From NCBI RefSeq assembly GCF_039537665.1, contig NZ_BAABAY010000001.1, positions 248,001-312,000 on the forward strand: a stretch of 64,000 nt of DNA, written 5' to 3'. Under the pieces are notes generated by a model that had not been told where the DNA came from, made no database searches, and saw only the letters and a program-made list of their open reading frames with translations. The translations under genes and the position numbers were made by a program. Positions 54,264 to 63,471 of the stretch are shown one piece after another. This stretch comes from Gaetbulibacter_A aestuarii. Its GTDB lineage: Bacteria > Bacteroidota > Bacteroidia > Flavobacteriales > Flavobacteriaceae. How positions within the stretch are numbered: position 1 is the stretch's first letter; each line of letters starts with the position of its first letter.

Positions 54264-55410
54264 GGATAAAGTTGATTATAGTTTGGGTTATAAATTCGAT
54301 TTGTTCATCGTCAAGTTCGGTATGCATTGGCAAGGAGATCACTTCTTTTACCAATTGATTGGTAACCTCAAAATCCGCCTCATTATAGCGATCATCCGCA
54401 TAAGCTTTTTGTTTATGCAAAGGAATCGGATAATACACACCACAAGGAATACCATTTTCATTCAAGTGTTTTACCAGGGCATCACGGTCTGCATTTTTAA
54501 TTTTTAAGGTGTATTGATGGAATACATGGCAGTCGCATGTATCGCAAATACCTTCGCATCCATTCACGGTTTTTGGGGTGATAATATTTTCTTCCGAAGC
54601 AAATGCCGCATTGTATTTTCGGGCAGCTGCACGTCGGGCATTATTATAAGCATCCAATTTTGGTAATTTAGCATCGAGCACTGCAGCCTGGATACTATCT
54701 AATCGGGAATTTACCCCAACCACGTCGTGATGATACCGTTCGTACATGCCGTGATTCACAATCCCACGAATGGTATGCGCCAGATCATCATCATTGGTAA
54801 AAATAGCACCGCCATCACCATAACATCCTAAGTTCTTGGAAGGAAAGAAAGAGGTTGCTCCCACATCAGCCATGGTTCCGGCTTTGGTTTTGTTTCCGTT
54901 TTTATCGGTGTAATTAGCGCCAATGGCCTGGGCATTATCTTCAATAACAAATAAGTTGTGTTCTTTGGCAATGGCCAAAATCGCTTCCATATCGGCACAC
55001 TGACCAAAGAGATGTACCGGTACAATAGCTTTGGTCTTTGGTGTAATGGCATTTTTTACGGCTTCGATATTAATATTGAAGTCATCTTCATTAACATCTA
55101 CCAACACCGGTGTTAATCCTAAAAGCGCGATAACCTCAACGGTGGCAGCGAATGTAAAATCGGCTGTGATCACCTCATCACCGGGTTTTAAACCAAGACC
55201 CATCATGGCGATTTGAAGCGCATCGGTTCCATTTGCACAAGGAATCACGTGTTTTACGCCAAGATAAGTTTCCAAATTCTTCTGGAACTCATGAACCTGG
55301 GGTCCGTTGATAAAAGCTGTATTTTCTATGACGTTTTGTATGGATGGATTAACGACATCTTTAATGCCTTCATATTGACCCTTAAGGTCAACCATTTGTA
55401 TTTTCTTCAT
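54256..55410 (-). CDS. DegT/DnrJ/EryC1/StrS family PLP-dependent sugar aminotransferase
   Basis: 384 residues. The PLP lysine is in TSFFPSKNLGCYGDGGAI, and the family opening NGPQVHEFQKNLETYLGVKH is clear. Members transaminate nucleotide-linked keto-sugars for surface glycans. A cysteine-rich insertion (CEGICDTCDCHVFHQY) near residue 295 could bind a metal and is seen in some relatives. It is upstream of and overlaps galE; waaA is divergent across 145 bp. Confidence 0.92.
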   Translation of the reverse strand: MKKIQMVDLKGQYEGIKDVVNPSIQNVIENTAFINGPQVHEFQKNLETYLGVKHVIPCANGTDALQIAMMGLGLKPGDEVITADFTFAATVEVIALLGLTPVLVDVNEDDFNINIEAVKNAITPKTKAIVPVHLFGQCADMEAILAIAKEHNLFVIEDNAQAIGANYTDKNGNKTKAGTMADVGATSFFPSKNLGCYGDGGAIFTNDDDLAHTIRGIVNHGMYERYHHDVVGVNSRLDSIQAAVLDAKLPKLDAYNNARRAAARKYNAAFASEENIITPKTVNGCEGICDTCDCHVFHQYTLKIKNADRDALVKHLNENGIPCGVYYPIPLHKQKAYADDRYNEADFEVTNQLVKEVISLPMHTELDDEQIEFITQTIINFIHG

Positions 55411-55479
55411 TTAAAAATAAATTAAATCCTGCGTAATTTAAGACTTATTATTGAGGTATTTGCAGGTTTTCATAAGTAA

Positions 55480-55510
55480 CAAAATTACAAAATTCATGAG
55501 CCCCAACCAA
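55480..55510 (-). promoter_or_regulatory. Promoter of the aminotransferase-galE operon
   Basis: On the minus strand, TTG (55508-55510), a 20-bp spacer and TAATTTTG (55480-55487) match the consensus, 70 bp upstream of the aminotransferase ATG. Confidence 0.6.
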
Positions 55511-55555
55511 TGAAATTATTTCAAAGAACTGTATTTTAGCCCCAAAGAAAACAGC

Positions 55556-56791
55556 GTGCACGTTATTTACAACATAGGAATCCACCTGACCCGTTTTATT
55601 TTACAGGTCTTGGCCCTGTTTGATCTAAAAATTAAAAAAGGGGTTACCGGCCGGAAAGAGACCTTTGAGATCCTTAAAAATAGCATCAGTGCCACGGACA
55701 AAACCCTGTGGTTCCACTGTGCCTCTCTGGGAGAATATGAACAAGGTCTGCCTGTTTTTGAAAAACTGAAACAACACTACAAAACCCACAAGATCATATT
55801 GAGTTTCTTTTCACCTTCGGGCTATGAAGTTCGAAAAAATACGCCTTTGGCAGATGCTGTGGTGTATTTGCCTTTAGATACAAAAAAGAACGCCATTCGT
55901 TTTCTGAATCTGGCACATCCGGAATTGACCGTTTTTGTGAAATATGACATTTGGCCTAATTTTTTAAAGGAAATGCAAGTTCGTGGTAAACACGCCATCC
56001 TCATTTCCGCAGCCTTCAGAAAACACCAAACCTATTTTCAATGGTATGGCAGTCCGTTGCGCAAGGCCCTATTTGTTTTCGAACATATATTCACTCAAAA
56101 TGAGAGTTCAAAAATACTTTTGGAATCTATAGGTTACAACAATGTGACCATATCCGGAGATACCCGTTTCGACCGGGTTTCGAAACAGCTGGGAATGGAC
56201 AATCATTTAGAATTTATTGATCGCTTCAAAGGAGAAACATTGTGTATTGTTGGTGGTAGCACCTGGCCTGAAGGTGAAGCACTTATCGCGAAGTATATCA
56301 ATACGCATCCTTCAAAAGATCTAAAATTTATTATTGCGCCTCATAATATTAAGCCGAATCTCATTCAGGATTTTATTGACAGCATCAAAGAACCTGTGAC
56401 TTTATTTTCAAAAAAAGATACTGCCGACCTTAAAAATACACGTGTTTTTGTAATTGATACCATCGGGATCCTTTCCAAAATTTACAGTTATGCAGACATC
56501 GCCTACGTTGGTGGCGCTGTTGGAACTACCGGTTTACACAACACTCTGGAACCTGCCGTTTTTGGTGTGCCTATAATTATTGGGTCCAATTACGATAAAT
56601 TTCCTGAAGCCTTCGATCTTATAAAAGCAGGTGGAACCTTTGCTATCAGCGATCAAAATTCCTTTGATAAAATTCTGGATGAACTTATTGAAAACACGTC
56701 ATATCGCAAGAAAACCGGGCAGGCCAACGCCCAGTTTATCGATAAAAATAAAGGTGCAGTCATCCAAATATGCAATTTCCTCCGTATATAG
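55556..56791 (+). CDS. waaA: 3-deoxy-D-manno-octulosonic acid (Kdo) transferase
   Basis: 411 residues starting at a GTG; no ATG lies near, and the N-terminal membrane segment YNIGIHLTRFILQVLALF fits the family. Both halves of the GT30 fold are present, with FHCASLGEYEQG near residue 62 and VGGAVGTTGLHNTLEPAVFG in the C-terminal domain. It adds Kdo to lipid A precursor at the inner membrane. An inverted repeat (56791-56836) follows the stop without a T run. Confidence 0.94.
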   Translation: MHVIYNIGIHLTRFILQVLALFDLKIKKGVTGRKETFEILKNSISATDKTLWFHCASLGEYEQGLPVFEKLKQHYKTHKIILSFFSPSGYEVRKNTPLADAVVYLPLDTKKNAIRFLNLAHPELTVFVKYDIWPNFLKEMQVRGKHAILISAAFRKHQTYFQWYGSPLRKALFVFEHIFTQNESSKILLESIGYNNVTISGDTRFDRVSKQLGMDNHLEFIDRFKGETLCIVGGSTWPEGEALIAKYINTHPSKDLKFIIAPHNIKPNLIQDFIDSIKEPVTLFSKKDTADLKNTRVFVIDTIGILSKIYSYADIAYVGGAVGTTGLHNTLEPAVFGVPIIIGSNYDKFPEAFDLIKAGGTFAISDQNSFDKILDELIENTSYRKKTGQANAQFIDKNKGAVIQICNFLRI

Positions 56792-56864
56792 TTACAAAGC
56801 AACAGTACAGCATTGTATATTAGTTGCTTATGTAACATGAACCAAATCAAAAAAACTAAACATC

Positions 56865-57110
56865 ATGAAAAAATTAGCATTAAGCACCTTATTAATTTTA
56901 ACCCTAAGTTTTACATTTACCTCTTGTAGAGATACTAAAAAAGAAGATACGGTTGAACAAGCTAAAGACACTGTAGATAACGCTGCGGAAGCTACCAAAG
57001 GCGCTATGGAAGAGGCCGGAAAAGCTGTTGACGATGCTGTTGAAGCTACAGGAGACGCTGTTGAAAAAACCGGCGACGCCATCAAAAAAACCGGCGAGGC
57101 GATGAAATAA
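56865..57110 (+). CDS. Small heptad-repeat lipoprotein
   Basis: 81 residues. The signal peptide ends in the lipobox FTSC, so the mature product is a lipoprotein of about 60 residues. The rest is one amphipathic helix of near-heptad repeats (GDAVEKT, GDAIKKT, GEAMK), alternating acidic and basic residues with small hydrophobic ones. It recalls LEA- or YtxH-like stress proteins, but I cannot assign a family. It is monocistronic with a strong terminator downstream. Confidence 0.75.
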   Translation: MKKLALSTLLILTLSFTFTSCRDTKKEDTVEQAKDTVDNAAEATKGAMEEAGKAVDDAVEATGDAVEKTGDAIKKTGEAMK

Positions 57111-57143
57111 GTCCGATTGAATTAAAAAAGTACTTTTTTACCT

Positions 57144-57172
57144 AAAGAGAAACCACGTGTTTCTCTTTTTTT
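57144..57172 (+). terminator. Intrinsic terminator after the small lipoprotein gene
   Basis: AAAGAGAAAC pairs with GTTTCTCTTT across a five-base loop, followed by more T. Confidence 0.88.
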
Positions 57173-57252
57173 ATGCCTCCATTTTAAATTACAATGCGTA
57201 ATTTTATAAACCGTTTCAAACGGCCTTACTAACTAAACCCTTCTTTATTACA

Positions 57253-58296
57253 ATGAAATCGATTTCATCAAAAGCCTTTTTTATCCTTGGTCTAAGTCTT
57301 ATCAACCTTGCTTATTCATGCAAGAACAACAAAAAAGAAACTGCTATGCCGGCTGAGAAAGATTCAAAATTATATGTTGAAATTTTAGACGCTGAAGCCA
57401 ATTCTATCATTGATTCGACGAGCCAAATTGAGGTGATCGCTACCGGGTTCGACTGGGCAGAAGGACCCCTTTGGATTGAAGACGGACAGTATCTGATCTT
57501 TTCAGATGTGCCACGAAATAAAATTTATAAGGTCACAAAAGAACATGACACCTTAACCTATTTAGAACCTTCCGGATTTACCGGAACGGATTTTAAAGGC
57601 AGTGAACCGGGTTCGAACGGTTTAACGCTGAACGCGGAAGGGATGCTGGTAATGGCGCAACATGGCAATCGGGATATTGCTGAAATGAATGCCCCGGTGA
57701 ACGATCCGAAACCTGATTTTAAAGTATTGACTGCTGATTTTGAAGGCAAAAAATTCAACAGTCCGAATGATCTCGTTTACGACAATGCCGGAAACCTTTA
57801 TTTTACCGATCCGCCATATGGTCTGCCGGGAGGTGAGAACGACACTATAAATAAACAATTAGATTTCCAGGGCGTGTATTGCTTATTGAAATCGGGAGAA
57901 CTGAAATTAATAGATACATTAAGCCGTCCGAATGGGGTTACGTTGTCTCCGGACAATTCAAAATTATACGTATCCAATTCAGATCCCGATCATGCGGTTT
58001 GGTATCAATACGAACTTTCAGAACCGGGAACCGTGGCAGATAAATCTGTGTTTTATGATGTGACCAGTCATGTTGGAAAACCTGATGAAGCCGGACTTCC
58101 GGATGGTATGAAAATGCAAAAAGACGGGTATTTGTTTGGTTCCGGTCCCGGAGGAATCTGGATCTTTAATCCGCAAGGAAAACCTATGGCGCGAATACGT
58201 ACAGACCGACCTACGGCAAATTGTGCCTTTACCACCGATCAAAAAACGTTGTACATGACGGCAGACGATCGCATTTTGTCTGTTAACCTGAAGTAA
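57253..58296 (+). CDS. SMP-30/gluconolactonase-like lipoprotein
   Basis: 347 residues. The signal peptide ends in the lipobox AYSC. The mature region is a six-bladed SMP-30 propeller: FDWAEGPLWIEDGQYLIFSD, NSPNDLVYDNAGNLYFTDPP and LPDGMKMQKDGYLFGSG carry the expected metal-site Glu, Asn and Asp. Such enzymes hydrolyse sugar lactones. The first codons lie in a perfect palindrome (57253-57268) and a second dyad is just upstream, so expression may be repressed by a LacI-type protein. Its 3' end is 3 bp from glpF, which is convergent. Confidence 0.9.
   Translation: MKSISSKAFFILGLSLINLAYSCKNNKKETAMPAEKDSKLYVEILDAEANSIIDSTSQIEVIATGFDWAEGPLWIEDGQYLIFSDVPRNKIYKVTKEHDTLTYLEPSGFTGTDFKGSEPGSNGLTLNAEGMLVMAQHGNRDIAEMNAPVNDPKPDFKVLTADFEGKKFNSPNDLVYDNAGNLYFTDPPYGLPGGENDTINKQLDFQGVYCLLKSGELKLIDTLSRPNGVTLSPDNSKLYVSNSDPDHAVWYQYELSEPGTVADKSVFYDVTSHVGKPDEAGLPDGMKMQKDGYLFGSGPGGIWIFNPQGKPMARIRTDRPTANCAFTTDQKTLYMTADDRILSVNLK
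57254..57267. promoter_or_regulatory. Palindrome overlapping the SMP-30 gene start
   Basis: TGAAATCGATTTCA is a perfect CG-centred palindrome (16 bp when one base on each side is added) that includes part of the start codon. It shares the GAAATCG half with the site at 2389. A second dyad, CCGTTT-C-AAACGG, lies at 57211-57223. Both could be operators; the overlap with coding sequence may be chance. Confidence 0.35.
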
Positions 58297-58299
58297 TTT

Positions 58300-59028
58300 T
58301 TAAGACAGCACCAGCATCAATAGTGCGGCAATACAGGCACCGGCGATAGGTCCGAAAATCGGGATCCAGGCATAACTCCAATCACTGGAACCTTTCCCTT
58401 TTATGGGCAGTAAAGCGTGCATGATGCGCGGCCCAAGGTCGCGTGCGGGATTAATGGCGTAACCCGTGGTACCGCCTAAAGACAGACCTATCGACCAAAC
58501 CAAAAACGCTACCGGCAAAGCACCCAACGAACCGAGGCCGATCACGGTTTCAGAATCACTGATCGTGGCATCGGTAAAGTAAAGAATAGTAAATATCAAT
58601 ACAAAAGTTCCAATAGTTTCACTTAAAAAGTTGGAAGGAAAATTTCTGATGGCCGGTGACGTACAGAAGACGGCTTTTTTAGCGGCAGCATCTACAGTCT
58701 CTTCAAAATGATGGCGGTACATCAACCAAACCAAACCAGATCCTAACATGGCGCCCAGCATCTGCGCCAAAATAAACATGGGCACATCGGCCCAGGGAAA
58801 AGCTCCTGCCACAGCTAATCCAACCGTTACCGCAGGATTGATATGCGCCCCGCTATAAGGACCGGCAACCACTACGGCCACATAAACCGCCAAGGCCCAG
58901 CCTGTGGTTATAACGATCCAACCACTATTTTGAGCGTAAGCTTTATTTAAAACAACGTTGGCATTTACGCCACTCCCTAATAACATGAGAAGAAAGGTTC
59001 CTATGATTTCTGAAACAAATGGTGTCAT
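58300..59028 (-). CDS. glpF: Aquaglyceroporin (glycerol uptake facilitator)
   Basis: 242 residues with six membrane segments and two half-helices carrying the NPA motifs (GAHINPAVTVG, GYAINPARDLGPR). The Asp after the second NPAR is the usual mark of glycerol-conducting members. It is last in glpD-glpK-glpF, 11 bp behind glpK, and would feed glycerol to the kinase. Confidence 0.95.
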   Translation of the reverse strand: MTPFVSEIIGTFLLMLLGSGVNANVVLNKAYAQNSGWIVITTGWALAVYVAVVVAGPYSGAHINPAVTVGLAVAGAFPWADVPMFILAQMLGAMLGSGLVWLMYRHHFEETVDAAAKKAVFCTSPAIRNFPSNFLSETIGTFVLIFTILYFTDATISDSETVIGLGSLGALPVAFLVWSIGLSLGGTTGYAINPARDLGPRIMHALLPIKGKGSSDWSYAWIPIFGPIAGACIAALLMLVLS

Positions 59029-59039
59029 TTATTGTTGGT

Positions 59040-60542
59040 TTAGTTCGAATCCTCTTTCGTCCAGTATTGCATGGCATCGATAGCCTTATACCAGCCTTTG
59101 ATATTATTTTCGATAGCCTCACGTGCTTCAGCCGGATGAAAATGGGTGTCAGTTTGCCAAATATCCTGAATTTCTTCGGAATTCTCCCAATAGCCTACAG
59201 CTAAACCGGCCAAAAAAGCGGCACCCATAGCCGTGGTTTCTACAACTTTCGGGCGTACCGTTCTGGTGTTCAGTACATCCGCCTGAAATTGCATGAGCAT
59301 GTTATTCACACTGGCACCGCCATCTACCCGAAGTTCTTTGATGGCAATACCGGAATCTTTTTCCATAGCCTTTAAAATATCCATGGTTTGAAAAGCGATC
59401 GACTCCAAAGCGGCTCTTGAAATATGGGCATCGGTGCTACCGCGTGTCAATCCGAAAATCGTGCCTTGTGCCTGTTGGTTCCAATGCGGAGCGCCCAAAC
59501 CTGAGAAAGCCGGCACAAAATAAACACCATCGGTACTGTCCACAGAACTTGCCAGTTTTTCTACTTCTGCCGAGTTTCGAATGATCTTTAAACTGTCGCG
59601 CAGCCATTGCACTACGGCTCCGGCTATAAAGATACTACCTTCAAAAGCATAGGTTGTTTTTCCGTTGATCTTCCAGGCTACGGTGGTCAATAAATTATTT
59701 TTTGAGATCACAGGTGCTTCACCAATATTCATCAGCATAAAACAACCCGTTCCATAAGTGTTTTTTACCATGCCGGGTTTCGTACACATTTGCCCGAATA
59801 AGGCCGCCTGCTGATCGCCTGCGATACCCGCAATAGGGATCTTCGCATCATAAAAGGTCGATTTTGTATAACCATACACCTCACTGGATTGTTTGACCTC
59901 GGGCAGCATGCTTTTCGGAATGCCAAAAAGGTCTAAAAGGTCGTCATCCCAGTCCATCGTATTGATATTGAACAATAAGGTTCTTGAGGCATTAGTAACA
60001 TCGGTAATATGCTGACCACCTTTGGTAAAATTCCAGATCAGCCAGGTATCGATAGTACCCAAAAGTAGATCTCCGGCTTCAGCCTTTTCACGAGTGCCTT
60101 CTACGTTTTCAAGAATCCATTTCACCTTGGTTCCGGAAAAATAAGAATCGATCACCAGACCTGTTTTTTCACGAATCATGGTTTCTTTACCTTCTTTTTT
60201 CAGGGTGTCACAATAACCCGAAGTACGCTTATCCTGCCAAACAATGGCATTATATACTGCCTTTCCGGTATGCTTATCCCAAACCACGACTGTTTCTCTT
60301 TGATTTGTGATCCCAATGGCAGCGATATTCTCAACATTCAAACCTTTTTTAGCGATGGCTTCCGCAGCCACACCGGCCTGTGTGGACCAGATCTCCTGCG
60401 GATCGTGTTCCACCCATCCGGGTTTTGGAAAATGCTGGGTAAATTCTTTTTGAGCTACCGAAACAATACCGCCCTTTTTATCGAATACAATGGCCCGGGA
60501 ACTCGTCGTGCCCTGATCCAGGGCGAGGATATACTTCTCCAT
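59040..60542 (-). CDS. glpK: Glycerol kinase
   Basis: 500 residues of the FGGY family. It opens [16 protein letters not shown], and GLGAPHWN and the C-terminal [15 protein letters not shown] are typical. It phosphorylates glycerol to glycerol-3-phosphate in the cytoplasm. It lies between glpD (21 bp upstream) and glpF (11 bp downstream). Confidence 0.97.
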   Translation of the reverse strand: MEKYILALDQGTTSSRAIVFDKKGGIVSVAQKEFTQHFPKPGWVEHDPQEIWSTQAGVAAEAIAKKGLNVENIAAIGITNQRETVVVWDKHTGKAVYNAIVWQDKRTSGYCDTLKKEGKETMIREKTGLVIDSYFSGTKVKWILENVEGTREKAEAGDLLLGTIDTWLIWNFTKGGQHITDVTNASRTLLFNINTMDWDDDLLDLFGIPKSMLPEVKQSSEVYGYTKSTFYDAKIPIAGIAGDQQAALFGQMCTKPGMVKNTYGTGCFMLMNIGEAPVISKNNLLTTVAWKINGKTTYAFEGSIFIAGAVVQWLRDSLKIIRNSAEVEKLASSVDSTDGVYFVPAFSGLGAPHWNQQAQGTIFGLTRGSTDAHISRAALESIAFQTMDILKAMEKDSGIAIKELRVDGGASVNNMLMQFQADVLNTRTVRPKVVETTAMGAAFLAGLAVGYWENSEEIQDIWQTDTHFHPAEAREAIENNIKGWYKAIDAMQYWTKEDSN

Positions 60543-60563
60543 ATTACTTTAGTTTCGTTGGTA

Positions 60564-62135
60564 TTAACTTGCGCTCAGTACATAATTTTTCGCAATGTCC
60601 AGGAACGCTTTTACTTGTTGGTCTTGCCAGGTTTTATCCTTGTTCAGTTCTTTGGCTAAGATCGCGGCAACCGTTGGGGCGCTGTCTATAGCAGCTTGAG
60701 CATCCAGAAATAACAAACGTACACGGCGCGCCAGAACATCATCAATGGTTCGAGCCATTTCATAACGCACAGCCCAAACAACCTCAGCTTTGGTAAATTC
60801 AGAACCGGGATGCAATTTCTTCCCTAATTCCGGTTCGGCTTCAATAAGTCCGGCTAGCGCTTTATTATCACTGCCATAAACATAAAAATGATCGGTTTCA
60901 TCCATTTCCACACCCGATCCATGGATCTTCAAGTCTTTGGTTTTGCAGGCTGCATCAGGTAATTTTCCTAGTGCGATGGCCTTGTTTATCGTGTCTTGCG
61001 CCATACGTCGATAGGTGGTCCATTTTCCGCCCGTAATGGTTACGAGTTCAGAATTGGAAACAATGATCTTATGACTGCGCGATATTTCTTTGGTCTTTTC
61101 CGATTCATCTTTTGGTGCCGCCAAAGGGCGTAAGCCGGCATAGATGCTCAGCACATCTTTTTTGGTAACCTGTTTGCTCAGGTAATTATTCGCCGTTCTT
61201 AAAATAAAATCGATCTCTGATTCCAGGGCATGAGGTTCCAGACTGTGACTATCTAAAAGGGTATCTGTAGTTCCTACCACGACCCGATTGTGCCAGGGCA
61301 CTAAAAATAACACACGCCCGTCCGAAGTTTTTGGGATCATGATGGCATCGCGACTAGGTAAAAAGGATTGATCTAAAACCAGATGCACACCCTGACTCGG
61401 TTTGATACTTGGTTTAGCATTAGCATTATCCATGTGTAGGATTTCGTCACTGAACACTCCGGTGGCATTGATCACCGCTTTAGATTTTAAGGTATAGCTT
61501 TTGTCTGTTTCGCCATCTTTGGCTTCCACGCCATCGATCTTTCCCTCATTATTTTTCAAAAGTCTGGTCACTTTGAAATGATTTAACACCGTAGCCCCCT
61601 GCTCTATGGCCGTTTGCGCCAGGTTGATGGCAAGACGGGCATCGTCGAACTGACCATCATGATACAACACCCCTTTACGTAAGTGTTCTGTTTTTAAAGT
61701 GGGTAAACGTTCTTCGGTGGCTCTTTTAGAAATGCGTGTCGATTTCCCAAAGCTGAGTTTTCCGGAAAGGATATCGTAGATCTTCAGTCCGATCGTATAG
61801 AACCAGGTGCCCCAAAAGGAAAAGGTAGGAATTACAAACACCTGATCGCTCACCAGATGATTGGCGTTCTTGCGCAGTAAACCACGTTCAAATAGGGCTT
61901 CCCGAACCAGATCGATATGGCCTTGCGCTAAATAACGCACACCGCCATGCACCAGTTTGGTACTGCGACTGGAGGTACCTTTGGCAAAATCTACTTGTTC
62001 TAATAATATGGTCTTGTAACCACGTGAGGCCGCATCAATGGCTACTCCCAAACCGGTAGCACCGCCACCAATAACGATGACGTCCCAGGTTTCGGTGGTT
62101 TCCAGGGATTGGATTAAAGTCTTTCTGTCGAACAA
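60564..62135 (-). CDS. glpD: Glycerol-3-phosphate dehydrogenase (FAD, aerobic type)
   Basis: 523 residues. The FAD-binding motif VIGGGATGLGVAIDAASRGY is near residue 22, and GTSSRSTKLVHGGVRYL is the family signature. It oxidises glycerol-3-phosphate to dihydroxyacetone phosphate and passes electrons to the quinone pool at the membrane. No ATG is available at the 5' end; TTG at 62135 is the likely start, although the open frame continues a few codons further up (TTA AAA AAA ATT GAC). It leads glpD-glpK-glpF. Confidence 0.94.
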   Translation of the reverse strand: MFDRKTLIQSLETTETWDVIVIGGGATGLGVAIDAASRGYKTILLEQVDFAKGTSSRSTKLVHGGVRYLAQGHIDLVREALFERGLLRKNANHLVSDQVFVIPTFSFWGTWFYTIGLKIYDILSGKLSFGKSTRISKRATEERLPTLKTEHLRKGVLYHDGQFDDARLAINLAQTAIEQGATVLNHFKVTRLLKNNEGKIDGVEAKDGETDKSYTLKSKAVINATGVFSDEILHMDNANAKPSIKPSQGVHLVLDQSFLPSRDAIMIPKTSDGRVLFLVPWHNRVVVGTTDTLLDSHSLEPHALESEIDFILRTANNYLSKQVTKKDVLSIYAGLRPLAAPKDESEKTKEISRSHKIIVSNSELVTITGGKWTTYRRMAQDTINKAIALGKLPDAACKTKDLKIHGSGVEMDETDHFYVYGSDNKALAGLIEAEPELGKKLHPGSEFTKAEVVWAVRYEMARTIDDVLARRVRLLFLDAQAAIDSAPTVAAILAKELNKDKTWQDQQVKAFLDIAKNYVLSAS

Positions 62136-62230
62136 ACTGAAGTCAATTTTTTTTAAGAGATGCTGAATCCTATAATTCTCTATGAATTTACTAAAGTTCG
62201 GGCAAAGAAGAAAATAAAATAAGGAATTGT

Positions 62231-62827
62231 CTATTCACGGGCTTTCCGATGCAGCGCCTTTTTAGGAGGCATGGTACGAAACACAAAATCCCATAAAGGC
62301 GATGTTACGCCAAAGGCTTTATCATCATAAATGTGATGGTGCAGCAAGTGGTGTTTCCATAAATACCCAAAAACATTACTGGGTGCTTTTCGTGCGTGAA
62401 TGGTGTAATGAACGTATAAATAGCCTGCATAACCCATCAAAAAACCAGGCCAGAAGAAGAAGGCATTATCATTCATCGCGAGATAAAATAAACCGAAAAA
62501 AGCAGCAGCCAAAACCAAGGCCAAAAGAATGGGCATGGCCAGCAACCCTTTGTCGTTGGGATGCACATGATGCACGCCGTGCATGGTGTATTGCCAATTG
62601 GCCTCGTTGGTATAATCTTCACCGGAATGGTATAAAAATCGATGCGCCACATATTCAATAAAGGTAAAGAAGAGCGCTCCGGCAAAAGGTAAAACAGCTT
62701 TACTCAATAGGGTTGATTCAATATTTAAAATACCATATACCAAAGCACAAAACCCCAGTACCATATAGAGACTTACGGCCACAAGGGAATTGGTTTTTGG
62801 AATCTTGAAGTATTTGCTTTCAGCCAT
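62231..62827 (-). CDS. Fatty-acid hydroxylase / sterol desaturase family membrane protein
   Basis: 198 residues with about four membrane segments. The histidine clusters of the di-iron site are present: HRFLYH, HGVHHVHP, HYTIH and KHHLLHHH. The size and the HGVHH/HLLHHH pattern are closest to the fatty acid 2-hydroxylase-like branch. It may hydroxylate fatty acids of membrane lipids such as sphingolipids or ornithine lipids; the substrate is not shown. It is probably monocistronic. Confidence 0.88.
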   Translation of the reverse strand: MAESKYFKIPKTNSLVAVSLYMVLGFCALVYGILNIESTLLSKAVLPFAGALFFTFIEYVAHRFLYHSGEDYTNEANWQYTMHGVHHVHPNDKGLLAMPILLALVLAAAFFGLFYLAMNDNAFFFWPGFLMGYAGYLYVHYTIHARKAPSNVFGYLWKHHLLHHHIYDDKAFGVTSPLWDFVFRTMPPKKALHRKARE

Positions 62828-62953
62828 AAGACTTATTTTACTAACGCTTCAAGCTCACCAAAACTCGAAACGCATCCGATAAACTATAACTAAATTAATA
62901 AAAAAAGGAATGAAAATCAATGGTCTTGTAAGGAGGACTAATACCATAAAGCT

Positions 62954-63379
62954 CTAAACTTCAGTTTTTTCCCAAACCAGTTTATGTTTATTAGACCCAA
63001 TAAAATCCGTGCTTAAAATGAGTTGACCCTCCTTAAATTCAAATTTTCGAACCTGATCCTGACCGATCCAATTTGGAAACGAACTTATGCTAATGTGATG
63101 CACGACAGTTTTGGAATTTAAATCGACATCAAAGGTACCGCAATAGGCTATAAAACTTTGAAACGCCGGTAAGATCTCATCCGTACGTGCCTTAAGAAAA
63201 TCCTCTGATGCAAACGATGTCCTGTTTTCTTTCATGATCTGTACCGCCATCTGGCCATTCGCTTCATAGCTGATACGACCTATCGGGTGATCACCGAATG
63301 GTTTTGAAACCGTACCATCGGTTCCCGTGATTGACCATTCGAGTAATTTCCAGGAGCCTATAAATTTTTGAGTTTTCAT
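62954..63379 (-). CDS. Lipocalin-like domain protein
   Basis: 141 residues without a signal peptide. It opens FIGSWKLLEWSITGTDG and continues GRISYEANGQMAVQIM, the pattern of the lipocalin-like domain (lipocalin_5) found in many bacteria. A small beta-barrel in the cytoplasm is expected; the ligand is unknown. It stands alone between the hydroxylase and DoxX-like genes. Confidence 0.82.
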   Translation of the reverse strand: MKTQKFIGSWKLLEWSITGTDGTVSKPFGDHPIGRISYEANGQMAVQIMKENRTSFASEDFLKARTDEILPAFQSFIAYCGTFDVDLNSKTVVHHISISSFPNWIGQDQVRKFEFKEGQLILSTDFIGSNKHKLVWEKTEV

Positions 63380-63471
63380 GGTGCCCCTAAATTAAAGCAA
63401 CTCTTTTAAAATAAATACCAATTCTAAAATTAAATTTGAATTTCGCAGTTTACTCATTTTTAGAATTTCTA

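Noticed and set aside
56791..56836. Inverted repeat after waaA as a terminator
   Set aside because: The arms GTTACaAAGCAAC and GTTGCTTatGTAAC can pair, but no T run follows, so it was not listed as a terminator.
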